DNA of 64,000 bases from Streptomyces luomodiensis (GTDB lineage: Bacteria; Actinomycetota; Actinomycetes; Streptomycetales; Streptomycetaceae): NCBI RefSeq assembly GCF_031679605.1, contig NZ_CP117522.1, forward strand, positions 1,860,001-1,924,000, read 5' to 3'. Of the stretch, positions 43,092 to 52,648 are shown piece after piece. The stretch's first letter is position 1; each line of letters begins with the position of its first letter. The position numbers and the translations under genes are program-made. The notes under the pieces are model-generated. The model saw only the letters and a list, made by a program, of their open reading frames with translations, was not told where the DNA came from and did no database searches.

Positions 43092-43101
43092 ATTTGTATG
43101 C
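43084..43101. promoter_or_regulatory. Palindrome at FUSC start
   Basis: GCATACATATTTGTATGC has 7-bp perfect arms around TATT and covers the first FUSC start codon. AT-rich, it could be a repressor operator overlapping the promoter or start of a leaderless transcript. Confidence 0.5.
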
Positions 43102-43179
43102 TACATCTAAGTCTGCCGCCGCGCCGCACGCCCTGGCGCCGCCGCCCGGCGAGGACCGCCGAGCGCCCCCTCGGCCGGA

Positions 43180-44196
43180 TCAGGAGGAGTCGCGGACGAC
43201 CAGCGTGGTGGGCAGGACCACGTGCCGGCGCGGCGTATCGGGGTCGGAGATCTCCTGGATCAGGATCCGGGCGATCGTCCTGCCGATCTCCTCCACCGGC
43301 TGGCGCACGCTCGTCAGGGACGGGGTGGTGTGACGGGCGATGATCGAGTCGTCGAAGCCGACCACCGCCACGTCCTCCGGGACCCGCCGCCCCTGTGCGC
43401 GCAGCTCGACCAGGGCGCCCGCGGCCATCACATCAGAGGCGACGAACACGGCGTCGAGGTCGGGAACGCGTCGCAGCAGCTCGCGCATGGCCCGCCGGCC
43501 GCTCTCCTCGGTGAAATCCGCCCTGGCCACCAGCGCCTCCTCAGGCTCCCGGCGCGCCTCCCGCAGCGCGTTCCGCCAGCCCTCGAGCCTGCTGCGGCCG
43601 ACCTCCATGTCCAGCGGCCCGGTGATCGTCGCCACCGTCCTCCGGCCACGTGCCAGCAGATGCCGCACGGCTTCCTCGGCACCGCCCAGATTGTCCGAAC
43701 GCACATGGCTCAGCGGTTCGGCGGGAGACCGCCGCCCGGCCAGCACCGTGGGAAGGCCGAATTCCTCCAGCAGTCCGGGGATCGGATCGTCCTGGTGCAC
43801 GGAGACCAGGAGTACGCCGTCGACCCGCCGCTCGGCGACCGACTCGGTGAGCTGGTCCAGTTCCCCCTTGTCGCGCACCAGGACGAGCTGGAGCTGCGTC
43901 TTGGTGTCGGCGAGGCCGGTGCTCACGCCACGGATGACGGCGGAGAAGTAGGGCTCGGAGTCCAGCTTGCTCTGCGCTTCGGGGATGACCAGCGCGATGG
44001 AGTTGGTCCTGCTGGTGACCAGGCCGCGCGCCACGGAGTTCGGGACGTAGTTGAGTTCGGCGATCGCGGCTTCCACCGCCGCTCGGGCCTTGTCGCTGAC
44101 CAGCGGTGATCCATTGATCACCCGAGAGACCGTGGTGCGTCCGACCCCGGCCCGCGCGGCCACGGTCTTGATGGTCGGCCGCTGGCCGGCGTCCAT
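43180..44196 (-). CDS. cebR: LacI-family repressor of the cellobiose locus (CebR-type)
   Basis: A 338-residue LacI-type repressor: N-terminal helix-turn-helix (TIKTVAARAGVGRTTVSRVING), hinge (ELNYVPNSVARGL) and a periplasmic-binding-like effector domain (GFDDSIIARHTTPSLTSV). It is divergent from the cellobiose-type ABC operon, and two 14-bp palindromes matching the CebR box lie between. CebR is known to be released by cellobiose; the assignment rests on gene order and boxes. GGAAGGAGG precedes the ATG. Confidence 0.87.
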   Translation of the reverse strand: MDAGQRPTIKTVAARAGVGRTTVSRVINGSPLVSDKARAAVEAAIAELNYVPNSVARGLVTSRTNSIALVIPEAQSKLDSEPYFSAVIRGVSTGLADTKTQLQLVLVRDKGELDQLTESVAERRVDGVLLVSVHQDDPIPGLLEEFGLPTVLAGRRSPAEPLSHVRSDNLGGAEEAVRHLLARGRRTVATITGPLDMEVGRSRLEGWRNALREARREPEEALVARADFTEESGRRAMRELLRRVPDLDAVFVASDVMAAGALVELRAQGRRVPEDVAVVGFDDSIIARHTTPSLTSVRQPVEEIGRTIARILIQEISDPDTPRRHVVLPTTLVVRDSS

Positions 44197-44362
44197 GACC
44201 CCTCCTTCCGGGCGCCGCTCCCCTGGCGCTCACCAGCGCATTGTGCCAGAGCGTCACACCGGCCGACGGCCGGGAAGTGAAGACACGACATCTGGCGGCA
44301 ACGAACTGGATTCAAGTCCTTGACACAGCCGTCCTCCCGCCGCCACTCTTCCCTGGACTTAC

Positions 44363-44397
44363 TGGGAACGTACCCATCTCGATTGGGATCGTTCCCA
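44363..44397. promoter_or_regulatory. Two CebR boxes
   Basis: TGGGAACGTACCCA (44363-44376) and TGGGATCGTTCCCA (44384-44397) are 14-bp palindromes, each with only two to three differences from the CebR consensus TGGGAGCGCTCCCA. Centres are 21 bp (two helical turns) apart, 75-110 bp before the binding-protein gene. Confidence 0.85.
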
Positions 44398-44471
44398 ATC
44401 GCGGATGTCGCCATGAACCGTCCCAGTGGTCCGTGCTCCGGTGCGCCGGTGCCGTCGGTCAGGAGGAAGAA

Positions 44472-45788
44472 ATGGGTGGGTCCCGCAAGTTCTTACGTAC
44501 AAGAAGTGCGGCTGTCGTCTCGGCCGCACTCGCCCTCGGACTGCTCGCCGGCTGCGGTGGCGGCGGTGATTCGGGCACCGGAGGCGGACGGTCCAAGGAT
44601 GGCAAGGTCACCATCACCATGGGCCTGTACGGGGTCATGGGCTTCAAGGAGACCGATCTCCTCGACCGGTACATGAAGGAGAACCCCGACGTCACCGTCA
44701 AGGCCGAGGTGGCCGGCGATGAGCAGACGTACTACACCGCCCTCCAGACACACCTCGCGGCGGGCAGCGGGCTCAAGGACATCCAGGGCATAGAGATCGG
44801 CCGGGCCAAGGAGCTCGTCGACACCCAGGCGGACCAGTTCGTCGACATGGCGGACGTGCCGGGCACGGATCACTTCCTGCCGTGGAAGCTCAACCAGGTC
44901 ACCACCCCCAAGGGCAAGGTCATCGGTCTCGGTACGGATATCGGCCCGATGGCCGTCTGCTACCGCAAGGATCTCTTCGAGCAGGCGGGCCTGCCCACCG
45001 ACCGCGAGGAGGTGGGCAAGCTCTGGGAAGGCGGCTGGTCCGAGTTCGTCGACGTGGGCAAGGAGTTCGCGGCCCACTCCAAGGACGACGAGGTCGCCTA
45101 CATCGACAGTGCCAGCGGGCTGTTCAACGCGATGGTCTACGGCGCCTCGAAGCAGTACTACGACGAGCGGGGCGATCTGATCTACCAGGACAACCCCGTG
45201 GTCAAGGAAGCCTGGACCACGGCCTCGGAGGCCGCCACCTCGGGCCTGACCGCGAAACTGCGGCAGTTCCAGCCCGGTTGGGACCCCGGACTGGCCAACG
45301 GGACCTTCGCCGCCACCGTCTGCCCCGCCTGGATGCTCGCCCACATCAGCGAGAAGTCCGGAGCCGCCAACAAGGGCAAATGGGATGTCGCCAAGGCGCC
45401 CAAGGGCGCCAACTGGGGCGGCTCCTTCCTCGGCGTCATGGAGAAGAGCCCGGTCAAGGAGGAGGCCAAGAAGCTCGTGGCCTGGCTCACCGCGCCGGAG
45501 CAGCAGGCATACCTGTTCAAGAAGCTCGGTAACTTCCCCTCCTCCGAGAAGGCGCTGACGTCCCCCGCCGTGGCGGATGCGAAGTCCGAGTACTTCAGTG
45601 ACGCACCGATCGGGAAGATCTTCGGCACCGCTGCCCAGGAGATCCCCGACAAGCAGGTGCTGGGCCGGAAGGACGGCACGATCAAGGACATCTTCTCCCA
45701 GGGGCTGACCCTGATCGAGTCGCAGAACCAGAGCCCGGACAAGGCATGGGCCACCACGGTCAAGCGGATCGAGAAGGCCACCGGCTGA
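44472..45788 (+). CDS. cebE: Cello-oligosaccharide-binding lipoprotein (CebE-type)
   Basis: A 438-residue ABC solute-binding lipoprotein: basic start, hydrophobic stretch and LLAGC lipobox (Cys near residue 27), Gly/Ser linker, then the extracellular sugar-binding family-1 fold. It captures cellobiose/cellotriose-like sugars for the following permeases. AGGAGGAAG precedes the ATG. No ATPase is encoded here; Streptomyces sugar importers usually share MsiK. Confidence 0.87.
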   Translation: MGGSRKFLRTRSAAVVSAALALGLLAGCGGGGDSGTGGGRSKDGKVTITMGLYGVMGFKETDLLDRYMKENPDVTVKAEVAGDEQTYYTALQTHLAAGSGLKDIQGIEIGRAKELVDTQADQFVDMADVPGTDHFLPWKLNQVTTPKGKVIGLGTDIGPMAVCYRKDLFEQAGLPTDREEVGKLWEGGWSEFVDVGKEFAAHSKDDEVAYIDSASGLFNAMVYGASKQYYDERGDLIYQDNPVVKEAWTTASEAATSGLTAKLRQFQPGWDPGLANGTFAATVCPAWMLAHISEKSGAANKGKWDVAKAPKGANWGGSFLGVMEKSPVKEEAKKLVAWLTAPEQQAYLFKKLGNFPSSEKALTSPAVADAKSEYFSDAPIGKIFGTAAQEIPDKQVLGRKDGTIKDIFSQGLTLIESQNQSPDKAWATTVKRIEKATG

Positions 45789-45803
45789 CCGTACGCCCTT
45801 CCA

Positions 45804-45842
45804 GGGTTCCGGCGGCCGTCACGGCGGCGGCCGCCGGAACCC
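45804..45842 (+). terminator. Intercistronic hairpin between binding protein and permease
   Basis: A perfect 15-bp stem (GGGTTCCGGCGGCCG and its complement) with a 9-nt loop begins 16 bp after the binding-protein stop. Placed inside an operon, it probably reduces read-through or protects the upstream mRNA, so the binding protein is made in excess. Confidence 0.75.
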
Positions 45843-45877
45843 GACCCCTCGCCCATGTCTCGAAAGGAGGCTGGAAG

Positions 45878-46894
45878 GTGGCCACTTCCGCTTCGGTACC
45901 GCACGCCGACGACACCCGGGGAATTCCGGGTGACGCCGCGCAGACGCCCGGCACCGGCGGTGACGCGGACCGCCCCAGGCAGGGCCGGCGCAACCTCCTG
46001 CACCGCCTGGACATCAAAGGTGCGCCCTACGCCTTCATCGCCCCGTTCTTCCTCGTCTTCGCGGCGTTCGGTTTCTATCCGCTGCTGTACACGTTCTGGA
46101 TCTCGCTGCACCACGTGGAACTGGCCTCCATGAACGTCATGGAGTGGCGCGGCTTCGGCAACTACACCGAACTCTGGCAGGACGACCGGTTCTGGAACGG
46201 GCTGTCCAACACCTTCACCATCGGTGTGCTGTCCACCGTCCCCCAGCTGTTGATGGCCCTGGGCCTGGCCCATCTGCTCAACTACCGGCTGCGCGGCTCG
46301 ACGTTCTTCCGGGTCGCCGCCCTGACACCGTACGCCACCTCGGTGGGTGCCGCCGCCCTGGTGTTCACCATGCTCTTCGAGCGCGACTTCGGCCTGATCA
46401 ACTGGATGCTGGGCCTGGTCGGCGTCGACAACATCGACTGGGAGAACAACAAGTGGGCGGCCCAGACCGCGATCTCCGTGATCGTCGTCTGGCGCTGGAC
46501 CGGCTACAACGCCCTGCTCTACCTGGCGGCCATGCAGGCCGTGCCGCGCGACCGGTACGAGGCGGCGGCCCTTGACGGCGCCTCACGGTGGCAGCAGTTC
46601 ACCAAGGTCACCATCCCCGGCATCCGGTCCACGATCCTCTTCACCATCGTGCTGTCCACCATCGGCGCCACCCAGTTGTTCGGCGAGCCGCTGATCTTCG
46701 GCCAGGGGCCGAACGGCGTCACCGGCGGTGCGGACAACCAGTATCAGACGCTCGGTCTGCTGCTGTACGAAGAGGGCTGGAAGAACTACCAGATGGGGCG
46801 GGCGGCGACCGTCGCCTGGGCGATGTTCCTGCTGCTGATCCTCATCTTCGCCGCCCAGCGGGTCCTCAAGCGCTTCACCTCCCGTACGTCATGA
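45878..46894 (+). CDS. cebF: Sugar ABC transporter permease (CebF-type)
   Basis: A 338-residue permease of the MalF class with six main membrane segments and the EAA loop EAAALDGASRWQQFTKVTIP near residue 228, which docks the ATPase. The GTG start at 45878 has GAAAGGAGG upstream; longer in-frame starts overlap the hairpin and are rejected. Works with the binding protein and the next permease. Confidence 0.9.
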   Translation: MATSASVPHADDTRGIPGDAAQTPGTGGDADRPRQGRRNLLHRLDIKGAPYAFIAPFFLVFAAFGFYPLLYTFWISLHHVELASMNVMEWRGFGNYTELWQDDRFWNGLSNTFTIGVLSTVPQLLMALGLAHLLNYRLRGSTFFRVAALTPYATSVGAAALVFTMLFERDFGLINWMLGLVGVDNIDWENNKWAAQTAISVIVVWRWTGYNALLYLAAMQAVPRDRYEAAALDGASRWQQFTKVTIPGIRSTILFTIVLSTIGATQLFGEPLIFGQGPNGVTGGADNQYQTLGLLLYEEGWKNYQMGRAATVAWAMFLLLILIFAAQRVLKRFTSRTS

Positions 46895-46910
46895 CCAGGA
46901 GCAGCCAGCC

Positions 46911-47840
46911 ATGACCACCGAAAGCCTCCGGCCCCGGGCGGGCGCGCGCGCAAGGACCCCCCGGGACACGCCAACACCGTCCAGGCGCCGGTTCCGCCTT
47001 TCCCTGCGCCCCAGGGCGGGGCGTCAGCACCACGCCGGTCCGGTCGCCTACGTCCTGCTCGGCCTGGCCACGGTGTTCTCCCTCTTCCCGCTCTACTTCA
47101 CCCTGGTGGCGGCGTCGAGCGACAACACCCGTGTCACCCAGAGCCCGCCACCGTTCCTGCCCGGACCACATCTCTTCGACAACCTCGGCAAGGCCTGGCA
47201 GGACGCGGCGCTGGGCAAGGCCATGATGAACAGTCTCATCGTGGCGGGCGTCATCGGCCTGTCCACCGTGCTGTTCGCCACCCTGGCCGGGTTCGCCCTC
47301 GCCAAACTGCGTTTCAAGGGACGCAATATCGCGCTGATGCTGGTCATCGGCACCATGCTGGTGCCACCGCAGCTCGGTGTGGTGCCGCTCTTCATGATGA
47401 TGACGGAACTGGGGTGGGGTCAGCAGCTGCCCGCCGTCATCTTTCCGACGCTGGTCAGCGCGGTCGGAGTGTTCTTCATGCGGCAGTACCTCTCCGAGGC
47501 CCTGCCGGATGAACTCATCGAGGCGGGCCGGGTGGACGGCGCGCATTCGCTCCGCATCTTCTGGAGCATCGTGCTGCCGATCGCCCGTCCGGCGATGGCC
47601 GTCCTGTTCATGATCACCTTCGTACACGCCTGGAACGACTTCTTCTGGCCGTTCATCGTGCTGGACATGGGCAACCCGACCGTCCCGGTCGCGCTGACCC
47701 AGCTCAGCGCGGGCTATGTGCGCGACCAGTCGCTCATCATGGCCGGCGCGCTGCTCGGCACCCTGCCGCTGCTGGCGATGTTCATCGTCTTCGGCCGCCA
47801 GATCGTCGGCGGCATCATGCAGGGCGCGGTCAAGGGCTGA
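46911..47840 (+). CDS. cebG: Sugar ABC transporter permease (CebG-type)
   Basis: A 309-residue permease of the MalG class with six membrane segments and the EAA loop EAGRVDGAHSLRIFWSIVLP near residue 205. The N-terminal 35 residues are basic and Pro-rich. It starts 17 bp after the previous stop behind AGGAGC. Forms the channel with the MalF-type partner. Confidence 0.9.
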   Translation: MTTESLRPRAGARARTPRDTPTPSRRRFRLSLRPRAGRQHHAGPVAYVLLGLATVFSLFPLYFTLVAASSDNTRVTQSPPPFLPGPHLFDNLGKAWQDAALGKAMMNSLIVAGVIGLSTVLFATLAGFALAKLRFKGRNIALMLVIGTMLVPPQLGVVPLFMMMTELGWGQQLPAVIFPTLVSAVGVFFMRQYLSEALPDELIEAGRVDGAHSLRIFWSIVLPIARPAMAVLFMITFVHAWNDFFWPFIVLDMGNPTVPVALTQLSAGYVRDQSLIMAGALLGTLPLLAMFIVFGRQIVGGIMQGAVKG

Positions 47841-47921
47841 GCGCCGCCCGTTCCGTCCGGCGCCCGAGTCGCGCCCCGTGCCCCTCGCGTTACCGACCAC
47901 CCGCTCACCGGAAGGACCCCC

Positions 47922-49382
47922 ATGGCCGCCGCGATTCTCAAGCAGACGCCCGCCCGGACGACGTCCGCCGACCGTACCTTCCCGCCCGGATTCCTGTGGG
48001 GTGCGGCGACCGCCGCCTATCAGATCGAGGGCGCCGCCGCCCTCGACGGTCGCACCCCCTCCATCTGGGACACCTACTGCCGCACTCCGGGCAAGGTGCA
48101 CAACGGCGACACCGGTGACGTCGCCACCGACCACTACCACCGCTGGCGCGAGGACGTCGGCATCATGACGGACCTCGGCCTCGGCGCCTACCGCTTCTCC
48201 GTCTCCTGGTCCCGCGTACAGCCGACCGGCCGCGGCCCCGCGGTCCAAAAGGGCCTGGACTTCTACCGCCGGCTCACCGACGAGCTGCTCGAGGCGGACA
48301 TCAAGCCCGTAGTGACCCTCTACCACTGGGACCTGCCGCAGGAGATCGAGGACGCGGGGGGCTGGCCCGAGCGGGCCACCGCCGACCGCTTCGCCGAGTA
48401 CGCGGCGCTGGTCGCCGACGCGCTGGGCGACCGGGTCGAGAGCTGGACCACGCTCAACGAGCCCTGGTGCAGCGCCTTCCTCGGCTACGGCTCGGGGGTC
48501 CACGCCCCGGGGCGTACGGACCAGGTCGCGGCACTGCGCGCCGCGCACCACCTCAACCTCGCCCACGGAAAGGCCGTCCAGGCGCTGCGCGCCCATCTGC
48601 CCGCCCGCGCCCAGATGTCCATCACGCTCAACTTCCACCATGTGCGGCCGCTCACCAGCGGCCCGGAGGACGCCGACGCGGCACGCCGCATCGACGCGCT
48701 GGCCAATCGGGTCTTCACCGGTCCCCTGGTGAACGGCGCTTACCCGGCCGACCTCTTCCAGGACACCGCACACCTCACCGACTGGTCCTTCGTCCGCGAC
48801 GGTGACACCTCCACCATCCACCAACCGCTGGACTTCCTGGGCGTCAACTACTACACGCCCACTGTGGTGTCCGTCTCCCAGGGTGCGGACACGCGCCGCT
48901 CGGACGGCCACCGGCCCAGCCCGCACAGCCCCTGGCCCGGAAGCGACGACGTCGCCTTCCACCTGCCGCCGGGCGAGACCACGGCCATGGGCTGGGCCAT
49001 CGACCCGAGCGGCCTCCACGACCTCCTGCTGCGGCTGACGAACGACTTCCCCGGCCTGCCACTGGTGATCACCGAGAACGGTGCGGCGTTCCACGACTAC
49101 GTCAACCCGGCGGGCGAGGTCCACGACCCCGAGCGCATCGCCTATCTGTCCGGCCACCTGACGGCGGTGCACCAGGCGATCGAGGCAGGCGCCGACGTAC
49201 GCGGCTACTTCCTGTGGTCGCTCCTGGACAACTTCGAATGGGGCTACGGCTACAGCAAGCGTTTCGGCGCGGTCTACGTCGACTATCCCACCGGTACCCG
49301 TATCCCCAAGTCCAGCGCGCGCTGGTACGCGCGGGTGGCACGCACCGGGACCCTGCCGGAGGCGTCCGGGCAGCAGCCCTGA
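47922..49382 (+). CDS. bglC: GH1 beta-glucosidase (BglC-type)
   Basis: A 486-residue family-1 glycosidase that would split imported cellobiose to glucose. Catalytic acid/base Glu in TLNEPWC (near residue 178) and nucleophile Glu in ITENGAAF (near 384); [15 protein letters not shown] at the start and [16 protein letters not shown] near the end are standard. No signal peptide, so cytosolic. GGAAGGA precedes the ATG. Last gene of the cellobiose operon. Confidence 0.92.
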   Translation: MAAAILKQTPARTTSADRTFPPGFLWGAATAAYQIEGAAALDGRTPSIWDTYCRTPGKVHNGDTGDVATDHYHRWREDVGIMTDLGLGAYRFSVSWSRVQPTGRGPAVQKGLDFYRRLTDELLEADIKPVVTLYHWDLPQEIEDAGGWPERATADRFAEYAALVADALGDRVESWTTLNEPWCSAFLGYGSGVHAPGRTDQVAALRAAHHLNLAHGKAVQALRAHLPARAQMSITLNFHHVRPLTSGPEDADAARRIDALANRVFTGPLVNGAYPADLFQDTAHLTDWSFVRDGDTSTIHQPLDFLGVNYYTPTVVSVSQGADTRRSDGHRPSPHSPWPGSDDVAFHLPPGETTAMGWAIDPSGLHDLLLRLTNDFPGLPLVITENGAAFHDYVNPAGEVHDPERIAYLSGHLTAVHQAIEAGADVRGYFLWSLLDNFEWGYGYSKRFGAVYVDYPTGTRIPKSSARWYARVARTGTLPEASGQQP

Positions 49383-49518
49383 CCGGCACGGGCGCGCCAC
49401 GCGCTGCACGCGTCGCTGTCAGTCCCCTCTGCCACCATCAGGGTCGTTCCGGCACCGCGCGACGGGGCCGGCAGGCCGCTACCGGTGGCGCGCACCACCA
49501 GTTCCCGAGGAGACGACG

Positions 49519-50919
49519 ATGTCGACCGATATGTACGGCGTACGGGTCCTTGCCGTGAATCCGGATGAACTCCGCGCCAGATTGCGGGTGTTCGTCGTCT
49601 ACTACGACGTCGGCTCGCGCACCCACGTCCCGCTGCCGAACGAGGAGCCCAACACCTTCCTGCACTTCCTCTGGGAGGCCGCGTCCGGCTATCTGGGCAG
49701 CGGTGACGAGCGCACGGGCCCGCTCGGGCACGCGGTGAGCACCAGCCAACTCCTCGACTACGAATGGGCCGACGCGAACGCCCGCCGGTTCATCTCCCGC
49801 GTCGAGCGGGTGGAGCTCCGGAACTTCCCGCTCACCGACGACCAGTGGGAGGACATGCACGACTTCTACTATGTCCGCGACGGGTCCTGGAAGGACGAGG
49901 ACCTGCTGGTCCAGGCCGAGTACGAGATCCGGGTCACCGACCGCAGGTGGCTGGAGCCGCTGACCGTGGGCGACGGCTGGGGCTCGGCGGCCTTCCCGCT
50001 CAACGGTGACAGCTGGTCGGCCGAGGACGCCCCGCACATACCCGACCTGGCCCGGCCGGCCGTCACCCTGCGGCCGTTCCAGACCACGACCGGTGACGTC
50101 GAGTACGACCACGTCAACGCGATGGGCTTCTCCGACGACGGCGCGTACCTGGCCGTGTGCAGCGATCAGGGGAGGGTGTGGGTCTATGACACCGCCGACT
50201 GGAGCGAGGTGGTGCACGCCCACGCCGGTGACTGGATCGTGCCGCTGATGATGTGGGTGCCGGGCGGTCACGTCCTGGTGGTCAAGAGCTACAGCAGCGG
50301 CGGCGAGCCCGAGGAGGAGGAGCAGTGGGCCTACGACGTCGACCGGCGGTCGGAGGTCGAGGCGCCCTTCCAGCGCGGGCATCTGCGCTCACCCGACGGC
50401 ACGTACCGCATCAGCCCGAACGGCGCGGGCGAGGGCGGCTTCGACCTGCACGGCGACGAGCGTGAGCCGTTCCGCCGCGTCTCCCACGCCGGTGGGTGGG
50501 ACCCGATCCAGTGCACGGCCTTCTCCGGCGACTCCTCGCGGCTCTTCCTCGGCGCACAGGAGAACCTCTACACCGTCGACCCGGCGACGGGCGAGGTGAT
50601 CGACAAGATCGACGGCGCCTCGAAACGGCTGTTCGCCCTCGCCGCGAACAAGGACGGCGGCTATCTGGCCGTCGGCAGCTTCAGCCGCAGACTGGGCTAT
50701 CTGGGGTTCCACGAGGAACGCCCGCACGAACTGTGCGTCTGGCGCATGGCCGACAAGAAGATCATCTTTGGCCGCCAGATGCGCACCTATGTCGAGGCCC
50801 TCAGCTGGTCCCCGGACAACCGCTGGCTCGCCGCCGCCCTGGAACCCCTCTCCGACGAGAGCTTCAACAACGGCTCGACCGAACTGGTCGTCTTCCCCAT
50901 GGGCCCGGTCGACGACTGA
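49519..50919 (+). CDS. Beta-propeller-like protein, unknown
   Basis: A 466-residue soluble protein. Residues 1-175 form an acidic, Trp/Tyr-rich domain I do not recognise. From about 185 on, WD40/quinoprotein-like blades appear (HVNAMGFSDDGAYLAVCSDQGRVWVYD, LFLGAQENLYTVDPATGEVID, VEALSWSPDNRWLAAALE). No signal peptide. Probably a protein-interaction propeller. AGGAGACGACG precedes the ATG; isolated between the cellobiose operon and the IclR gene. Confidence 0.7.
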   Translation: MSTDMYGVRVLAVNPDELRARLRVFVVYYDVGSRTHVPLPNEEPNTFLHFLWEAASGYLGSGDERTGPLGHAVSTSQLLDYEWADANARRFISRVERVELRNFPLTDDQWEDMHDFYYVRDGSWKDEDLLVQAEYEIRVTDRRWLEPLTVGDGWGSAAFPLNGDSWSAEDAPHIPDLARPAVTLRPFQTTTGDVEYDHVNAMGFSDDGAYLAVCSDQGRVWVYDTADWSEVVHAHAGDWIVPLMMWVPGGHVLVVKSYSSGGEPEEEEQWAYDVDRRSEVEAPFQRGHLRSPDGTYRISPNGAGEGGFDLHGDEREPFRRVSHAGGWDPIQCTAFSGDSSRLFLGAQENLYTVDPATGEVIDKIDGASKRLFALAANKDGGYLAVGSFSRRLGYLGFHEERPHELCVWRMADKKIIFGRQMRTYVEALSWSPDNRWLAAALEPLSDESFNNGSTELVVFPMGPVDD

Positions 50920-50940
50920 GAACGGTGTGTCCTCCTCAGC

Positions 50941-50974
50941 GCGGAGCGTCCGGCGTCGTCGCCGGTCGCTCCGC
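50941..50974. terminator. Bidirectional terminator hairpin
   Basis: A 15-bp stem with one mismatch and a 4-nt loop (GCGGAGCG-t-CCGGCG / CGCCGG-t-CGCTCCGC) between the convergent propeller (50919) and IclR (51000) genes. Confidence 0.75.
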
Positions 50975-50999
50975 TGCGGTGCACGGCAACACCGGCCGG

Positions 51000-51770
51000 T
51001 CATCTCCCGGTGGTGAGAGTGCGGCCGAGGGCGTGTGCCTCGCGCAACAGGAGTGCGCCGAGTTCGGGTCTCCGCTCGGGGCGGAATCTGGTCTCCACCC
51101 CGGTCAGCGTCAGCGCCCAGGCGGGCAGCCCGGCGCGGTCGAACACGGCCGCCGCCATGCCCCAGCTGCCCTCCACGACAAGTCCCGGATTCACGGCGTA
51201 ACCATTGGTGCGGGTGCGCGCGATCCGGTCACGCACCGCGTCCGGCGCGTGTGCCCGGCCCCAACGGCCGGCCAGGTCCGTCCGTTCCAGATACGCGTCG
51301 ATCTCGGCATCGTCGAGGAACGAGAGCACCACCAGGCCCGCTGACACGACACCGAGCGGAAACCGGGCGCCCTCGTACAGCACGAAGGAGCGGATCGGGA
51401 AGTCCCCGTCCTCGCGCAGCAGACACACCGTCTCATCACCCCGCCGCGCGGAGAAGAACGCGCTCTCCCCCGTCGCGGCCGCGAGCCGGTGCACGCTCGC
51501 ACGCGCGTGATGGGTGACGTCGTAGCGCCTGCCGGCCGCCCCGCCGAGCAGGTAGAGCTCGGGGCCGAGGAACCAGCGGCCGCTGCGCCGATCGCGGTCG
51601 ACGAACCCTTCCTCGGCCAGCGAGACGAGCAGTCGGTGCACGGTCGGCCTCGGCAGGCTCGTCGCCTTCGCCAGCTCGGTGGTGCCCGCACCGGCCTCGT
51701 TGACCGTCGACAGCGCACGCAGGACCGCGCCGACTCTGCCGACGATGTGGGCTGCCGGGGTCGTGTCCAT
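51000..51770 (-). CDS. IclR-family regulator
   Basis: A 256-residue regulator: N-terminal winged helix (VLRALSTVNEAGAGTTELAKATSLPRPTVHRLL, residues about 12-50) and an effector domain (SAFFSARRGDETVCLL, GVVSAGLVVLSFL). The ATG at 51770 has TGAGG upstream; an ATG at 51803 adds 11 residues. Divergent from the CoA-transferase pair, which it probably controls, as IclR proteins often do for 3-oxoacid or 3-oxoadipate CoA-transferases. Confidence 0.85.
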   Translation of the reverse strand: MDTTPAAHIVGRVGAVLRALSTVNEAGAGTTELAKATSLPRPTVHRLLVSLAEEGFVDRDRRSGRWFLGPELYLLGGAAGRRYDVTHHARASVHRLAAATGESAFFSARRGDETVCLLREDGDFPIRSFVLYEGARFPLGVVSAGLVVLSFLDDAEIDAYLERTDLAGRWGRAHAPDAVRDRIARTRTNGYAVNPGLVVEGSWGMAAAVFDRAGLPAWALTLTGVETRFRPERRPELGALLLREAHALGRTLTTGR

Positions 51771-51919
51771 GGCCTCAGCATACGTCCACTGAGTGAACGC
51801 CATGGCCGACCCACGATCACCGGCCGATCGGTTTCTCTGCCGGCTGCCCAGTTCCCTTGCGTGGTGCCGTGCCGCGCGTCGAGTCTGTGCGCTCAGTGAA
51901 TGAACGGCTGCGGCGAGAG

Positions 51920-52639
51920 GTGGATGAGTTGCCCAAGCTCTGCGCGAACGCGGAAGCGGCTTTGGCCGGTGTGCTGACCGACGGGATGACGATCGCCGTC
52001 GGCGGGTTCGGTCTCTGCGGTATCCCGAACGATCTCATCGAGGTGGTGCGGGACAGCGGTGTCACCGGGCTGACGATCGTGTCCAACAACATGGGCGTCG
52101 ATGGCAAGGGCCTCGGCTTGCTGTTGGAGAACCGCCAGGTGACCAAGGTGATCGCGTCCTACGTGGGCGAGAACAAGCTGTTCGCCCAGCAGTACCTGGA
52201 CAAGGTTCTCGATGTGGAGTTCTCCCCGCAAGGCACCCTCGCCGAGCGCATGCGGGCCGGCGGGGCCGGGATCGCGGCCTTCTACACCAGGTCCGGCGTG
52301 GGCACACCCGTCGCCGAGGGCAAGCCGCACGCCGAGTTCGACGGACATCTCCACGTCCAGGAGCGAGCGATCGTCGCCGACCTCGCGCTCGTACACGCGC
52401 ACACCGCCGACCGGGCGGGCAACCTCACCTACCGTGCCACCGCACGCAACTTCAACCCCCTCGTCGCCACGTGCGGCCGGGTGACCGTCGTCGAGACCGA
52501 ACACCTCGCCGAGGAGTTCATCGACCCGGAAGCGATGGTCACGCCCGGCATCTACGTCGACCGGCTGGCGGTCGCCCGCGAGCGGATCAAGGACATCGAG
52601 AAGCGCACGGTCCGCCCCCGCGTGACCGTCGGAGCCTAG
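51920..52639 (+). CDS. 3-oxoacid CoA-transferase subunit A
   Basis: A 239-residue alpha subunit: GMTIAVGGFGLCGIPNDLI near residue 23 is the CoA-binding glycine loop, and SYVGENKLF, FSPQGTLAERMRAGGAGI follow as in SCOT and PcaI proteins. It transfers CoA from succinyl-CoA to a 3-oxoacid (acetoacetate or 3-oxoadipate). The GTG at 51920 gives the standard length; upstream GTG/TTG codons are in frame. Coupled to subunit B 9 bp downstream. Confidence 0.87.
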   Translation: MDELPKLCANAEAALAGVLTDGMTIAVGGFGLCGIPNDLIEVVRDSGVTGLTIVSNNMGVDGKGLGLLLENRQVTKVIASYVGENKLFAQQYLDKVLDVEFSPQGTLAERMRAGGAGIAAFYTRSGVGTPVAEGKPHAEFDGHLHVQERAIVADLALVHAHTADRAGNLTYRATARNFNPLVATCGRVTVVETEHLAEEFIDPEAMVTPGIYVDRLAVARERIKDIEKRTVRPRVTVGA

Positions 52640-52648
52640 GAGCAACCC

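Noticed and set aside
41085..43343. Plus-strand 752-codon frame opposite FUSC
   Set aside because: Highly charged Gly/Glu/Asp/Arg composition typical of antisense frames; the FUSC gene on the other strand has clear membrane helices.
46875..49409. Minus-strand 844-codon frame opposite the permease and beta-glucosidase genes
   Set aside because: Spans two well-supported genes on the other strand and shows no family motif.
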